64,000 bases of DNA from Leifsonia sp. CL147 (GTDB taxonomy: Bacteria > Actinomycetota > Actinomycetes > Actinomycetales > Microbacteriaceae), in NCBI RefSeq assembly GCF_900114565.1, contig NZ_FOTM01000009.1, positions 22,492 to 86,491 on the forward strand, given 5' to 3'. The notes beneath the pieces are model-generated. The model ran no database searches. It was not told the origin of the DNA and worked only from the letters and a program-made list of their open reading frames with translations. A program made the translations under genes and the position numbers. Positions 16,932 through 24,534 of this stretch are shown here, piece by piece; within the stretch, counting starts at the first letter, position 1, and each line of letters begins with the position of its first letter.

Positions 16932-18439
16932 CCATCGTCGAGAACCCGAGCGGAGCGGCCCCCGGCGCCATCTCTGCTGCCTCGTCGGCCCGCGAGGCCG
17001 ACCTGCTCGCCCGTATCCCGGACGGGCTGTTCATCGGCGGGCGCTGGGAGCCGGGGACCCGCGACCCGATCGAGGTGCAGGACCCCGCCACCGGCCGCGT
17101 CCTCAGGCGGATCGCGAACGCGACGCCGGAGGACGGGATGCGGGCCCTCGACGCCGCGGTCGCGGCGGCCGACGAGTGGGCCGGCACCGCGCCCCGCGTC
17201 CGTGCGGAGATCCTGCGTCGCGCCTTCGACCTGCTCCAGGAGCGCCGCGAGGACTTCGCGCTGCTGATGACGCTCGAGATGGGCAAGCCGCTCGCCGAGG
17301 CGAACGGCGAGGTCACGTACGGCGGCGAGTTCCTGCGGTGGTTCTCGGAGGAGGCGGTCCGCATCTCCGGCCGTTTCGGCCAGAACCCGGAGGGGACCGG
17401 CGCGATGGTCGTCTCGCAGCGTCCGGTCGGGCCCTGCTTCCTGATCACCCCGTGGAACTTCCCGCTCGCGATGGCGACCCGCAAGATCGCGCCGGCGCTC
17501 GCCGCCGGCTGCACGGTCGTCGTCAAGCCGGCCGAACTGACGCCGTTGACGACGCTGTTCTTCGCTCAGCTGCTCGCCGACGCCGGCGTCCCCGCCGGCG
17601 TTGTCAACGTCATCCCGACCAGCACGGCCCGGACCGTCTCCGAGCCGATCATCGCCGACCCACGCCTGCGCAAGCTGTCGTTCACGGGCTCCACACCGGT
17701 CGGCCGGTCGCTGCTGGCGCAGGCCGGCCAGAACGTGCTCCGCACCTCCATGGAGCTCGGCGGCAATGCGCCCTTCGTCGTGTTCGACGACGCCGATCTC
17801 GACGCGGCCGTGAACGGCGCCATGCTGGCCAAGTTCCGCAACATCGGGCAGGCGTGCACCGCCGCCAACCGGTTCATCGTGCACGAGTCGGTCGCGGACG
17901 AGTTCGCCCGTCGCATCACGGAGAAGGTGGAGGCGCTCGTGATGGGGCGCGGCACCGAGGAGGGCGTCACCATCGGGCCCCTCATCGACGACCGCGCTAT
18001 CGCCTCGATGTCTGCTCTGCTCCGGGATGCGGTGTCCCGCGGCGCCCGCATCCTGACCGGGGGCAGCGCGCCGGACGGCGAGGGGAACTTCTTCGAGCCG
18101 ACCGTGCTCGTGGATGTGCAGCCCGGCAGCGACATCCTGGCCGAGGAGATCTTCGGACCGATCCTGGCGATCACCACGTTCTCCACCGAGGAGGAGGCCA
18201 TCGCGGCCGCGAATACGACCGAATACGGCCTCGTCGGCTACGTCTTCACCCAGGACCTCACGCGCGGCCAGCGGATGATCGACCGCATCGACACCGGCAT
18301 GATGGGCCTCAACACCGGGCTCGTCTCGAACGCGGCGGCCCCGTTCGGCGGCGTGAAGCAGTCGGGCCTCGGGCGTGAGGGCGGACTCGAGGGCATCCAC
18401 GAGTACCTGAGCACGAAGTACACGCTGATTCCGGCCTGA
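16928..18439 (+). CDS. gabD: Succinate-semialdehyde dehydrogenase
   Basis: NAD(P)+-dependent aldehyde dehydrogenase of 503 aa oxidising succinate semialdehyde to succinate, which enters the TCA cycle. The cofactor region is ITPWNFPLAMATRKIAPALAAGCTVVVKPAE, the general-base Glu is in SMELGGNAPF and the catalytic Cys in NIGQACTAANRF. The SSADH-type C-terminus GGVKQSGLGREGGLEGIHEYLSTKY is present. Translationally coupled to gabT by a 4-bp ATGA overlap; together they complete the GABA shunt under probable PucR control. Confidence 0.92.
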   Translation: MTIVENPSGAAPGAISAASSAREADLLARIPDGLFIGGRWEPGTRDPIEVQDPATGRVLRRIANATPEDGMRALDAAVAAADEWAGTAPRVRAEILRRAFDLLQERREDFALLMTLEMGKPLAEANGEVTYGGEFLRWFSEEAVRISGRFGQNPEGTGAMVVSQRPVGPCFLITPWNFPLAMATRKIAPALAAGCTVVVKPAELTPLTTLFFAQLLADAGVPAGVVNVIPTSTARTVSEPIIADPRLRKLSFTGSTPVGRSLLAQAGQNVLRTSMELGGNAPFVVFDDADLDAAVNGAMLAKFRNIGQACTAANRFIVHESVADEFARRITEKVEALVMGRGTEEGVTIGPLIDDRAIASMSALLRDAVSRGARILTGGSAPDGEGNFFEPTVLVDVQPGSDILAEEIFGPILAITTFSTEEEAIAAANTTEYGLVGYVFTQDLTRGQRMIDRIDTGMMGLNTGLVSNAAAPFGGVKQSGLGREGGLEGIHEYLSTKYTLIPA

Positions 18440-18455
18440 CCGGGGATGCGCGGCC

Positions 18456-18484
18456 TGACCGGGATGACCGGGATGACCGGGATG
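18456..18484. repeat. Three tandem 9-bp repeats
   Basis: TGACCGGGA occurs three times head to tail at 18456-18482 shortly after the gabD stop. No hairpin; probably slippage. Confidence 0.7.
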
Positions 18485-18507
18485 CGGCGGGAGCGCGCCG
18501 CTGCCCG

Positions 18508-18762
18508 TCAGCGGGAGCGTTCCTCCTGCTGTCCGGTCGTGCCCCCTTGGCGCGAAGCGTTCAGTTCCTGCTTCACATCGTGCTCGATGAGCACGGGCAC
18601 GAAGTCCCGCACGGGAGCGCCGTCGAACTCTACGCGGTGCTTCTCGACCAGCTCGTCGATGCGTTCCCGCGGGACGTCGGGGTAGCGGCCTGCGAGCCGC
18701 TCGGCTGCGTGCTCGACGGCGATGTCCTCGTCGTCGGCGTTCTGGCGGTCGTCGGTCCTCAT
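18508..18762 (-). CDS. Small three-helix-bundle dimerization-domain protein
   Basis: 84 aa, acidic and soluble. The pattern AVEHAAERLAGRYPDVPRERIDELVEKH followed by FDGAPVRDFVPVLIEHDVKQEL matches a common actinobacterial small family annotated as a three-helix bundle dimerization domain; its role is not known. The C-terminal tail (RQGGTTGQQEERSR) is disordered. Start is uncertain: ATG at 18762, or a GTG five codons upstream. It ends convergently 68 bp from gabD. Confidence 0.7.
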   Translation of the reverse strand: MRTDDRQNADDEDIAVEHAAERLAGRYPDVPRERIDELVEKHRVEFDGAPVRDFVPVLIEHDVKQELNASRQGGTTGQQEERSR

Positions 18763-18821
18763 GGCGGGATTATGCACCTCGGTGGTTAACGTCCGAAAGG
18801 CTGTCTGGCAGTGTGGTGGCC

Positions 18822-19541
18822 ATGGATCAGACCAGCGAAAGCAGCGAAAGCGGCGACACCATCGAGGTGGTCGTCGTCCGCGTGTTCACCAACGAGAGCG
18901 GTCGCAACGGCAACGAGCTCGGCATCGTGCGCAGCACACCGGCGACGAGCGCGCGGGAGCAGGAGATCGCGACCGCGCTCGGCTTCAGCGAGACCGTGTT
19001 CCTGGATGCGGTGCATCAGGCCGAGCGTGCCGCGCGCATCCGCATCTTCACCCCGGCGAAAGAGCTGCCGTTCGCCGGCCATCCCAGTGTCGGGACGGCC
19101 TGGTGGCTGGCCGACCGCCGCACCCCCGTGGATGTGCTGCACGAGGCGGCCGGCGACGTCGAGGTGGCGGTCGACGACGACACCGCATGGATCACGGCGC
19201 GGCCCGAATGGACGCCCTCGTTCGACTGGCTGCCACTGGCCTCGCCGGCCGACGTCGAGGCGCTGGATCCGTTCGCCTTCCCGACGGGCCAGCACTACGC
19301 GTACGCGTGGATCGACGAGGGCGCCGGGCGCCTCCGCGCGCGCATGTTCGCCCCCGAGATGGGCATCGTTGAGGACGAGGCGACGGGAGCCGCCGCCATC
19401 GGCCTGACGGCCCGGCTGGAACGGCCGCTGCGCATCCTGCAGGGCGAGGGGTCCGAGCTGGTGACGGAACTGCTCGCCGACGGCCGCATCCGCGTCGGTG
19501 GCACGACGGTCTACGATCGCACGATCGAGGCGACCCTCTAG
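18822..19541 (+). CDS. PhzF-family isomerase-like protein
   Basis: 239 aa, diaminopimelate-epimerase-like fold. Seen: NESGRNGNELGIV, the active-site region IRIFTPAKELPFAGHPSVGTAWWL, and EDEATGAAAIGLTARL. PhzF of phenazine synthesis uses a Glu in the early GN(E/P) motif; here GNELG keeps a Glu. No phenazine genes are nearby, so this is one of the many generic PhzF-like proteins of unknown substrate. The ATG at 18822 fits the family N-terminus, with two in-frame GTGs just upstream. Convergent with the catalase gene. Confidence 0.85.
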   Translation: MDQTSESSESGDTIEVVVVRVFTNESGRNGNELGIVRSTPATSAREQEIATALGFSETVFLDAVHQAERAARIRIFTPAKELPFAGHPSVGTAWWLADRRTPVDVLHEAAGDVEVAVDDDTAWITARPEWTPSFDWLPLASPADVEALDPFAFPTGQHYAYAWIDEGAGRLRARMFAPEMGIVEDEATGAAAIGLTARLERPLRILQGEGSELVTELLADGRIRVGGTTVYDRTIEATL

Positions 19542-19544
19542 CCG

Positions 19545-19600
19545 ACTGGCCGGCTGGCCGGCCGCCCGCCCGACCGGCCGGCCGGCCGGCCGACGTGCGC
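19545..19600. repeat. GGCC-rich low-complexity tract
   Basis: Overlapping CTGGCCGG and GACCGGCCGG units immediately after the phzF-like stop. Highly self-complementary; no coding sign. Confidence 0.6.
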
Positions 19601-19658
19601 CCGCCACTGTCCTCGGCGGAAACGGAGGAGGGTGGCGGGCGACACGCCGTGGGAAGCG

Positions 19659-19729
19659 GGAAAGGGAGGCGTCCGTAGGGGATTGAGCCGCGGACACCTC
19701 CCTTTCCGTCGGCGCTTCGCGTCAGCGCC
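19659..19729. terminator. Convergent-gap hairpins between phzF-like and katA
   Basis: A 17-bp stem with one mismatch pairs 19659-19675 with 19691-19707 around a 15-nt loop, followed by a 6-bp hairpin at 19711-19729. They lie between genes that end toward each other, so a bidirectional terminator role is likely. Just before them, 19635-19651 repeats exactly 17 bases of the family A stem-loops (55-71). Confidence 0.6.
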
Positions 19730-19740
19730 GGGAGGAACTG

Positions 19741-21234
19741 CTAGTCGGCGACGCCGACGTACTCGGCGGCCTCGTCGGGTGTCTCGGTGCCCGACTCGAG
19801 CCGGTCGCGGAGTGCCCGGCCGAGCGACGCATCCACGTTCGTCCAGTACTGGACGGCGCGTTCGCGGATGTCCTCGCGGGTCACGCCGCCCACCGCGCCC
19901 GCGATGGTCTCGAGGAAGCGGGCCTTGGCCGCGTCGTCGTAGACCTCCCGGTAGAGCGTTCCGGCCTGGCCGAAGTCGTCGTCCTCGGCGTGGAGGGTGG
20001 CGGCCGAACGAACGAGCTCGCCGTCCGACTCCCAGGAGCCCTCGCCAGCGCGCTCCGGCTGAGCAGCCGGTCCGCCGAACGAGTTGGGCGCGTACACCGG
20101 CGCATCGGCCGGCTTGAAGCCGTGACGCCCCGCGCCGTCCTGCGAGTAGTTGTGGACCGGAGCGACCGGACGGTTGACCGGGAGCTCGTTGTAGTTGGTG
20201 CCGACGCGGTAGCGCTGGGCGTCGGGGTAGGAGAAGACACGAGCCATCAGCATCTTGTCCGGGCTGATGTCGATACCCGGGACGGTGTTGGCCGGCGAGA
20301 ACGCCGCCTGCTCGATCTCGGCGAAGAAGTTCTGCGGATTGTCGGTGAGGGTGTGGATCCCGACCTCGATCAGCGGATAGTCGCTGTGCGGCCACACCTT
20401 GGTGAGGTCGAACGGGTTGAAGCGGTACGTCTTGGCGTCCTCATACGGCATGACCTGGACGGACACCCGCCAGGCCGGGAGGTCGCCCGCCTCGATCGCC
20501 TCGTACAGGTCGCGGCGATAGTAGTCCGCGTCGGCGCCGGCGAGCTGCTGCGCCTCGACGCCGCCGATCTCCTCGTTGCCCTGCAGCGAGTGGAAGTGGT
20601 ACTTGACCCAGAAGCGCTCCCCGGCCGCGTTGATCCACTGGTAGGTGTGCGATCCGTAGCCGGGCATGGTGCGCCAGGAACGGGGGAGGCCGCGGTCGCC
20701 CATGAGGTAGGTCACCTGGTGCGCGGACTCGGGGGACAGCGTCCAGAAGTCCCACTGCATGTCCGCGTCACGGAGCCCGGAACCGGGAAGTCGCTTCTGC
20801 GAGTGGATGAAGTCCGGGAACTTGATGCCGTCGCGGATGAAGAAGACCGGCGTGTTGTTCCCGACGATGTCGTAGTTGCCCTCGGTCGTGTAGAACTTCA
20901 CCGAGAACCCGCGCACATCGCGCCAGGTGTCCGGGGAGCCCTGCTCGCCGGCCACGGAGGAGAACCGCTGGAGTGTCCGGGTGGTCGCGCCCGGCTGGAA
21001 CACCGCAGCCTTCGTGTACGCGCTCACGTCACCGGTGACGACGAACTCGCCGAACGCCCCGCCGCCCTTCGCGTGGACGATGCGCTCGGGGATCCGTTCG
21101 CGGTTGAACTGGGCGAGCTTCTCGACGAGGTAGCGGTCGTGCAGTGCGGTGACGCCGTCGCGGCCGGCGGTGAGCGAGTGCGCGTCGCTGGCGACCGGGC
21201 TCCCGGTCTGGGTGGTCGTGTAGTCGTCCGTCAT
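19741..21234 (-). CDS. katA: Catalase (monofunctional haem, KatA type)
   Basis: Cytoplasmic hydrogen-peroxide dismutase of 497 aa, small-subunit clade. Distal His54 is in [14 protein letters not shown], the catalytic Asn in [16 protein letters not shown], and the proximal haem Tyr in [24 protein letters not shown]. Its ATG overlaps the TGA of the upstream fur gene by four bases, so the two form one coupled unit. Expression is probably peroxide- or iron-responsive through the Fur protein and the operator-like site at 21705-21723. Confidence 0.95.
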   Translation of the reverse strand: MTDDYTTTQTGSPVASDAHSLTAGRDGVTALHDRYLVEKLAQFNRERIPERIVHAKGGGAFGEFVVTGDVSAYTKAAVFQPGATTRTLQRFSSVAGEQGSPDTWRDVRGFSVKFYTTEGNYDIVGNNTPVFFIRDGIKFPDFIHSQKRLPGSGLRDADMQWDFWTLSPESAHQVTYLMGDRGLPRSWRTMPGYGSHTYQWINAAGERFWVKYHFHSLQGNEEIGGVEAQQLAGADADYYRRDLYEAIEAGDLPAWRVSVQVMPYEDAKTYRFNPFDLTKVWPHSDYPLIEVGIHTLTDNPQNFFAEIEQAAFSPANTVPGIDISPDKMLMARVFSYPDAQRYRVGTNYNELPVNRPVAPVHNYSQDGAGRHGFKPADAPVYAPNSFGGPAAQPERAGEGSWESDGELVRSAATLHAEDDDFGQAGTLYREVYDDAAKARFLETIAGAVGGVTREDIRERAVQYWTNVDASLGRALRDRLESGTETPDEAAEYVGVAD

Positions 21235-21683
21235 CGTTCTCCTTCATCGTGGTGAGCGCGCTCGGAGCGCGCCTGGCAGGACGGGCACAGACCCCAGAAG
21301 GTGACTTCCGCGGTGCTGATCGCGAATCCGCCGGCATCCGAGGGATCCAGGCAGGGCGCGTGACCCACGACGCAGTCGACGTCGCCGACGGCGCCGCACG
21401 CGGTGCAGACCACGTGGTGATGGTTGTCGCCCACGCGCCGCTCGTAGCGAGCGGGTGAGCCGGCCGGCTCGATCCGCCGCAACAACCCCGCCGCCGTGAG
21501 GTCGCCGAGAACGTTGTGCACGTTCTGGATCGACGTTCCCGGCAGCATCGGAAACAGAGATCGGAAGACCGTCTCCGCGTCCGAGTGCGGGTGGTGGGTC
21601 AGCACCTCGAGCACGCCCAGCCGGCCTCGCGTCGCCTTGAGGCCGGCCTCGCGCAATTCGCTCTCGAGGCGTGCCGCGTCCAT
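21231..21683 (-). CDS. Fur-family regulator (FurA/PerR-like)
   Basis: 150-aa metal-dependent repressor. The N-terminal winged helix ([31 protein letters not shown]) is followed by the dimer domain with [17 protein letters not shown] and a terminal CPSCQ, giving two CxxC pairs for structural zinc. Position immediately before and overlapping a catalase gene is the hallmark of peroxide-sensing FurA or CatR/PerR repressors, so it probably represses itself and katA. The AT-rich imperfect palindrome just upstream supports autoregulation. Confidence 0.9.
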   Translation of the reverse strand: MDAARLESELREAGLKATRGRLGVLEVLTHHPHSDAETVFRSLFPMLPGTSIQNVHNVLGDLTAAGLLRRIEPAGSPARYERRVGDNHHHVVCTACGAVGDVDCVVGHAPCLDPSDAGGFAISTAEVTFWGLCPSCQARSERAHHDEGER

Positions 21684-21704
21684 GGGTCGACCCTAGCCGA
21701 TCCT

Positions 21705-21723
21705 ATTTTGAATTGCTAAAAAT
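21705..21723. promoter_or_regulatory. Candidate Fur/PerR box upstream of fur-katA
   Basis: ATTTTGAATTGCTAAAAAT is an imperfect 19-bp palindrome (12 of 19 symmetric) and an AT island in GC-rich DNA, 22 bp upstream of the fur start. Fur and PerR boxes are AT-rich 15-19 bp dyads, so it is a likely autoregulatory operator. It overlaps the 3' end of the 64-aa ORF. Confidence 0.55.
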
Positions 21724-21910
21724 TGCCGCGGCTCCGGGCGTGGCGCGGGTCGATCTCGCGCCGCCCCGTCCGGACGATCACCTGTTCCAGGGCGACCGTC
21801 ACCGGACCGATGGCCCTGCGGATGGTGGTCAGCGCTTCGTGCTGGTTGTCGGCTTGGACAGCGACCACCATGCGTCGTCGGTCCTGGCTGCGAATCACGG
21901 TGAGTTCCAT
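21716..21910 (-). CDS. Small hypothetical protein (64 aa)
   Basis: 64 aa beginning MELTVIRSQDRRRMVVAVQADNQ; one small alpha/beta unit without membrane segment or cysteines. I do not recognise it. A strong AAAGGAG lies five bases before the ATG, which argues that it is translated. It sits between the antiporter gene and fur on the same strand, and its end runs into the fur operator. The basic tail (TGRREIDPRHARSRGNF) looks disordered. Confidence 0.6.
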   Translation of the reverse strand: MELTVIRSQDRRRMVVAVQADNQHEALTTIRRAIGPVTVALEQVIVRTGRREIDPRHARSRGNF

Positions 21911-21989
21911 GACTCTCCTTTCCGCCCCCTGCGGGCCTCATTAATGACAGACGGGCCCGCCGACCGGTCATGACGCCGATCCGGGGGAT

Positions 21990-23717
21990 CTACCGCGAGC
22001 GGGAGCGGAGCCGCGTCTCCTCGAGGTCCAGCAGCGACTGCGCCTCCGTGAGCACGCGGGACGGGTACGAACCGCGGGCGCGCTCCAGAAGCAGGCGGGT
22101 GCGCTCGGCGTCGACCACGGCGAGCCGCAGCGTCCGGTAGACGTGGTGCGGACGGCTCTCCTGCGGGGTGTCGTTCAGCAGCGTCCGCTCCCACGCCGAC
22201 TCAGCGCGCAGGTACGAGGACTGCCGCACGCGCTCCACGACCTCCGGGTCGATCTGGGTGGTCGATGCCGCCGCCGTCTCCGGATCGTCCAGCACGGCGA
22301 GTCCGGCCTCGCTCAGGTCGTCGAGCAGCTGCGCCAGCAGCCGGCGGTCCTCGCCCGCATCCGCACCCTGCAGGCCGAGCGCGCGGATGAGCCAGGGCAG
22401 CGTCCCTCCCTGCACCACCAGGCTGAGGAACGCGACCGTGAAGGCGATGAGGATCAGCTGCGGGCGGTACGGGATGCTGTTCGGCAGCGACTGCGCGGCC
22501 GCGAGCGTGACGACGCCGCGCATCCCCGCCCATCCCAGGACCACGCCGCCCTTCCCGTCGATCGCCTCCTGGCGGTACTCCTCCAGGTCGCTGCGATGCC
22601 GCTCGTAGCGCCGCTCGGCGCGTTGCTTGCGCAGCGCCTGCCAGCGGTAGCGCACCGGATGGTCGCGGTAGTAGCTGATCATCAGCCACTCGCGGAGGAC
22701 GCTGCGCTCGGCGCGCTCCGCGCGTCTCTTCAGGCCCAGGATCAGCGGCACGATCAGCACGAACCGGATCACCATGAGGGCGAGGACGGCGATGACGCCG
22801 AGGCCGACAGCGTTCCAGACGCTGAGCACCTCGGGGTTCTCGACGTCCGCGATGAGAGTGCGCAGCTCCAGTCCGATCAGCAGGAAGACGCCGTTCTCCA
22901 GGAGGAACTGGATGGTCCGCCAGTTGATCTGGTCGCTGATCCTGGCCTGGGCGCTGAACCGGCTGGGCGCTGCGTGCCCGGTGTAGAGGCCGGTGATGAC
23001 GACCGCCAGCACCCCGGAGCCGTGCAGCGCCTCGGTCGGCGCGAAGGCGGCGAACGGCACGACGACGGAGAGTGCGGTGTCGAGGACGGGATCGCTCAGC
23101 TTCGAGCGGACCCAGACGGAGACGAACCCGACCACGAGCCCGACCACGGAGGCGATGACTACCGCGGAGAAGAAGTCGACGACACCGGCCCACGGCGTCG
23201 TCAGCGTCCCGAGTGCGGCGGCCAGTGCCGTGCGGAGCAGCACCAGGGCCGTCGCGTCGTTGACCAGGCCCTCGCCCTCCAGGACGGTGAGGACGCGCGG
23301 CGGCAGGCCGAGCTTGCGTCCGATCGAGGTCGCCGCCACGGCATCCGGAGGGCTGATGATCGCGCCGAGGGCGATCGCCGCCGCGAGGCTGAGGTGGGGC
23401 AGCATCGTGAACAGGATGAAGCCTGCGGCGAAGGCGGTGATCACGACCAGCACGACCGAGAGTCCTGCTATGGGCGCCAGATTGCGCCGGAAGTCGGTGA
23501 GCGGGACGCTGATGGCCGCGGCGAACAGGATCGGCGGGAGGAGCCCATCCAGGATGATCTCCGGCGGCACCCCGATCTTCGGCACGCCGGGCAGGAAGGA
23601 GAGCATCACGCCGACGATGACGAGGATGATCGGCGCGGCCACGCCGAGCTTGCGGGCGAAGGCTGCCACGCCGACGATGACCGCCACGGCGATCACCGCA
23701 TAGACGCCCAGCTCCAT
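21990..23717 (-). CDS. Na+/H+ antiporter, CPA1 family
   Basis: Membrane cation/proton exchanger of 575 aa with about 12 hydrophobic segments up to residue 440 and a soluble C-terminal tail of about 130 residues. ALGAIISPPDAVAATSIGRKLGLP carries the ion-binding aspartate motif of CPA1 (PPDAVA), and EGEGLVNDATALVL the conserved ND pair. A charged cytoplasmic loop (KRRAERAERSVLREWLMISYYRDHPVRYR) divides the membrane part. Probable role: pH and sodium homeostasis. Confidence 0.9.
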   Translation of the reverse strand: MELGVYAVIAVAVIVGVAAFARKLGVAAPIILVIVGVMLSFLPGVPKIGVPPEIILDGLLPPILFAAAISVPLTDFRRNLAPIAGLSVVLVVITAFAAGFILFTMLPHLSLAAAIALGAIISPPDAVAATSIGRKLGLPPRVLTVLEGEGLVNDATALVLLRTALAAALGTLTTPWAGVVDFFSAVVIASVVGLVVGFVSVWVRSKLSDPVLDTALSVVVPFAAFAPTEALHGSGVLAVVITGLYTGHAAPSRFSAQARISDQINWRTIQFLLENGVFLLIGLELRTLIADVENPEVLSVWNAVGLGVIAVLALMVIRFVLIVPLILGLKRRAERAERSVLREWLMISYYRDHPVRYRWQALRKQRAERRYERHRSDLEEYRQEAIDGKGGVVLGWAGMRGVVTLAAAQSLPNSIPYRPQLILIAFTVAFLSLVVQGGTLPWLIRALGLQGADAGEDRRLLAQLLDDLSEAGLAVLDDPETAAASTTQIDPEVVERVRQSSYLRAESAWERTLLNDTPQESRPHHVYRTLRLAVVDAERTRLLLERARGSYPSRVLTEAQSLLDLEETRLRSRSR

Positions 23718-23785
23718 CTCCTCAGCGTAGAGGGAGCGCCCGGATCAGAGTGCGGTTCCCTGAGCGGGGTTCAGCGGGCGGCGCT

Positions 23786-24352
23786 TCAGCGTGCGCGGAG
23801 CCCGTCGATCGCCATCGCGATCACCCGGTCGCGCTGTTCGTCGTCGTCGAAGGCGACCCCGGCGATGCCGGAGACCATGCGGATGACGTCGCCGACCTCC
23901 GCATCCTTCCGCAGTTCGCCCGCGGCCTGGGCGCGGGCGATCAGGGGCGCCCCCGCGTCGTAGAGAGAGGTGCGGCAGCTGAGGAGGACGGGCGACTCCT
24001 TGTTGAGTCCCTCGATCAGGGCGCGCTTGGTGCCGACGTAGCTGACGAAGCGGCGCAGCCAGACCAGGACGGCCTCCCACGGGTCGAGGGAGCCTGCGTC
24101 TTCGGCCGCGCGGACCACGGCCTCGACCTCGTCGATGTAGACGGCCTCGACGAGAGCGTCGCGTGTGGGGAAGTTGCGGTACAGCGTCCCGATCCCCACT
24201 CCGGCGCGGCGTGCGATGTCCTCCAGCGGAGCCCCGGGACCCTGCTTCGCGAACGCCTCTCGCGCAGCGGTGAGCAGCGCTTCGAAGTTGCGTCGCGCAT
24301 CCGCCCTCTGAGGTCGGGCGACGCTCGAGGTGAGTGTCTCGGTGCCGGTCAC
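23786..24352 (-). CDS. TetR-family transcriptional regulator
   Basis: 188-aa repressor. The N-terminal helix-turn-helix reads RRNFEALLTAAREAFAKQ through PLEDIARRAGVGIGTLYRNFPTRDALVEAVY, with a ligand-binding C-terminal part. The start is GTG at 24352, with AAAGGA nine bases before it; open frame upstream runs through the operator region and is not coding. Divergent from the MFS gene, with two matching dyads between them, so it most likely represses the efflux pump and itself. Confidence 0.9.
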   Translation of the reverse strand: MTGTETLTSSVARPQRADARRNFEALLTAAREAFAKQGPGAPLEDIARRAGVGIGTLYRNFPTRDALVEAVYIDEVEAVVRAAEDAGSLDPWEAVLVWLRRFVSYVGTKRALIEGLNKESPVLLSCRTSLYDAGAPLIARAQAAGELRKDAEVGDVIRMVSGIAGVAFDDDEQRDRVIAMAIDGLRAR

Positions 24353-24416
24353 GGCGACGGTCCTTTCGGGTCGTTCTCCCGTCCGGTCGACCGGAGCGGG
24401 AAATGGGGCTTGCGAA

Positions 24417-24466
24417 CCGGAGGCACCCTCCGGTACTGTGGAGCACATAACCGGAGGGTGCCTCCG
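24417..24466. promoter_or_regulatory. Twin TetR operators
   Basis: CCGGAGGCACCCTCCGG (24417-24433) is a perfect 7+3+7 dyad, and CCGGAGGGTGCCTCCG (24451-24466) is the same site read from the other strand. Centres are 34 bp apart, between divergent TetR and MFS genes. Strong candidate sites for the local TetR protein. Confidence 0.75.
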
Positions 24467-24534
24467 AACGGAGCCTCCCTCCAATTCTAGCCCACATCCG
24501 GCATCATCACCTCGAGAAACGGAAACTCCCGACA

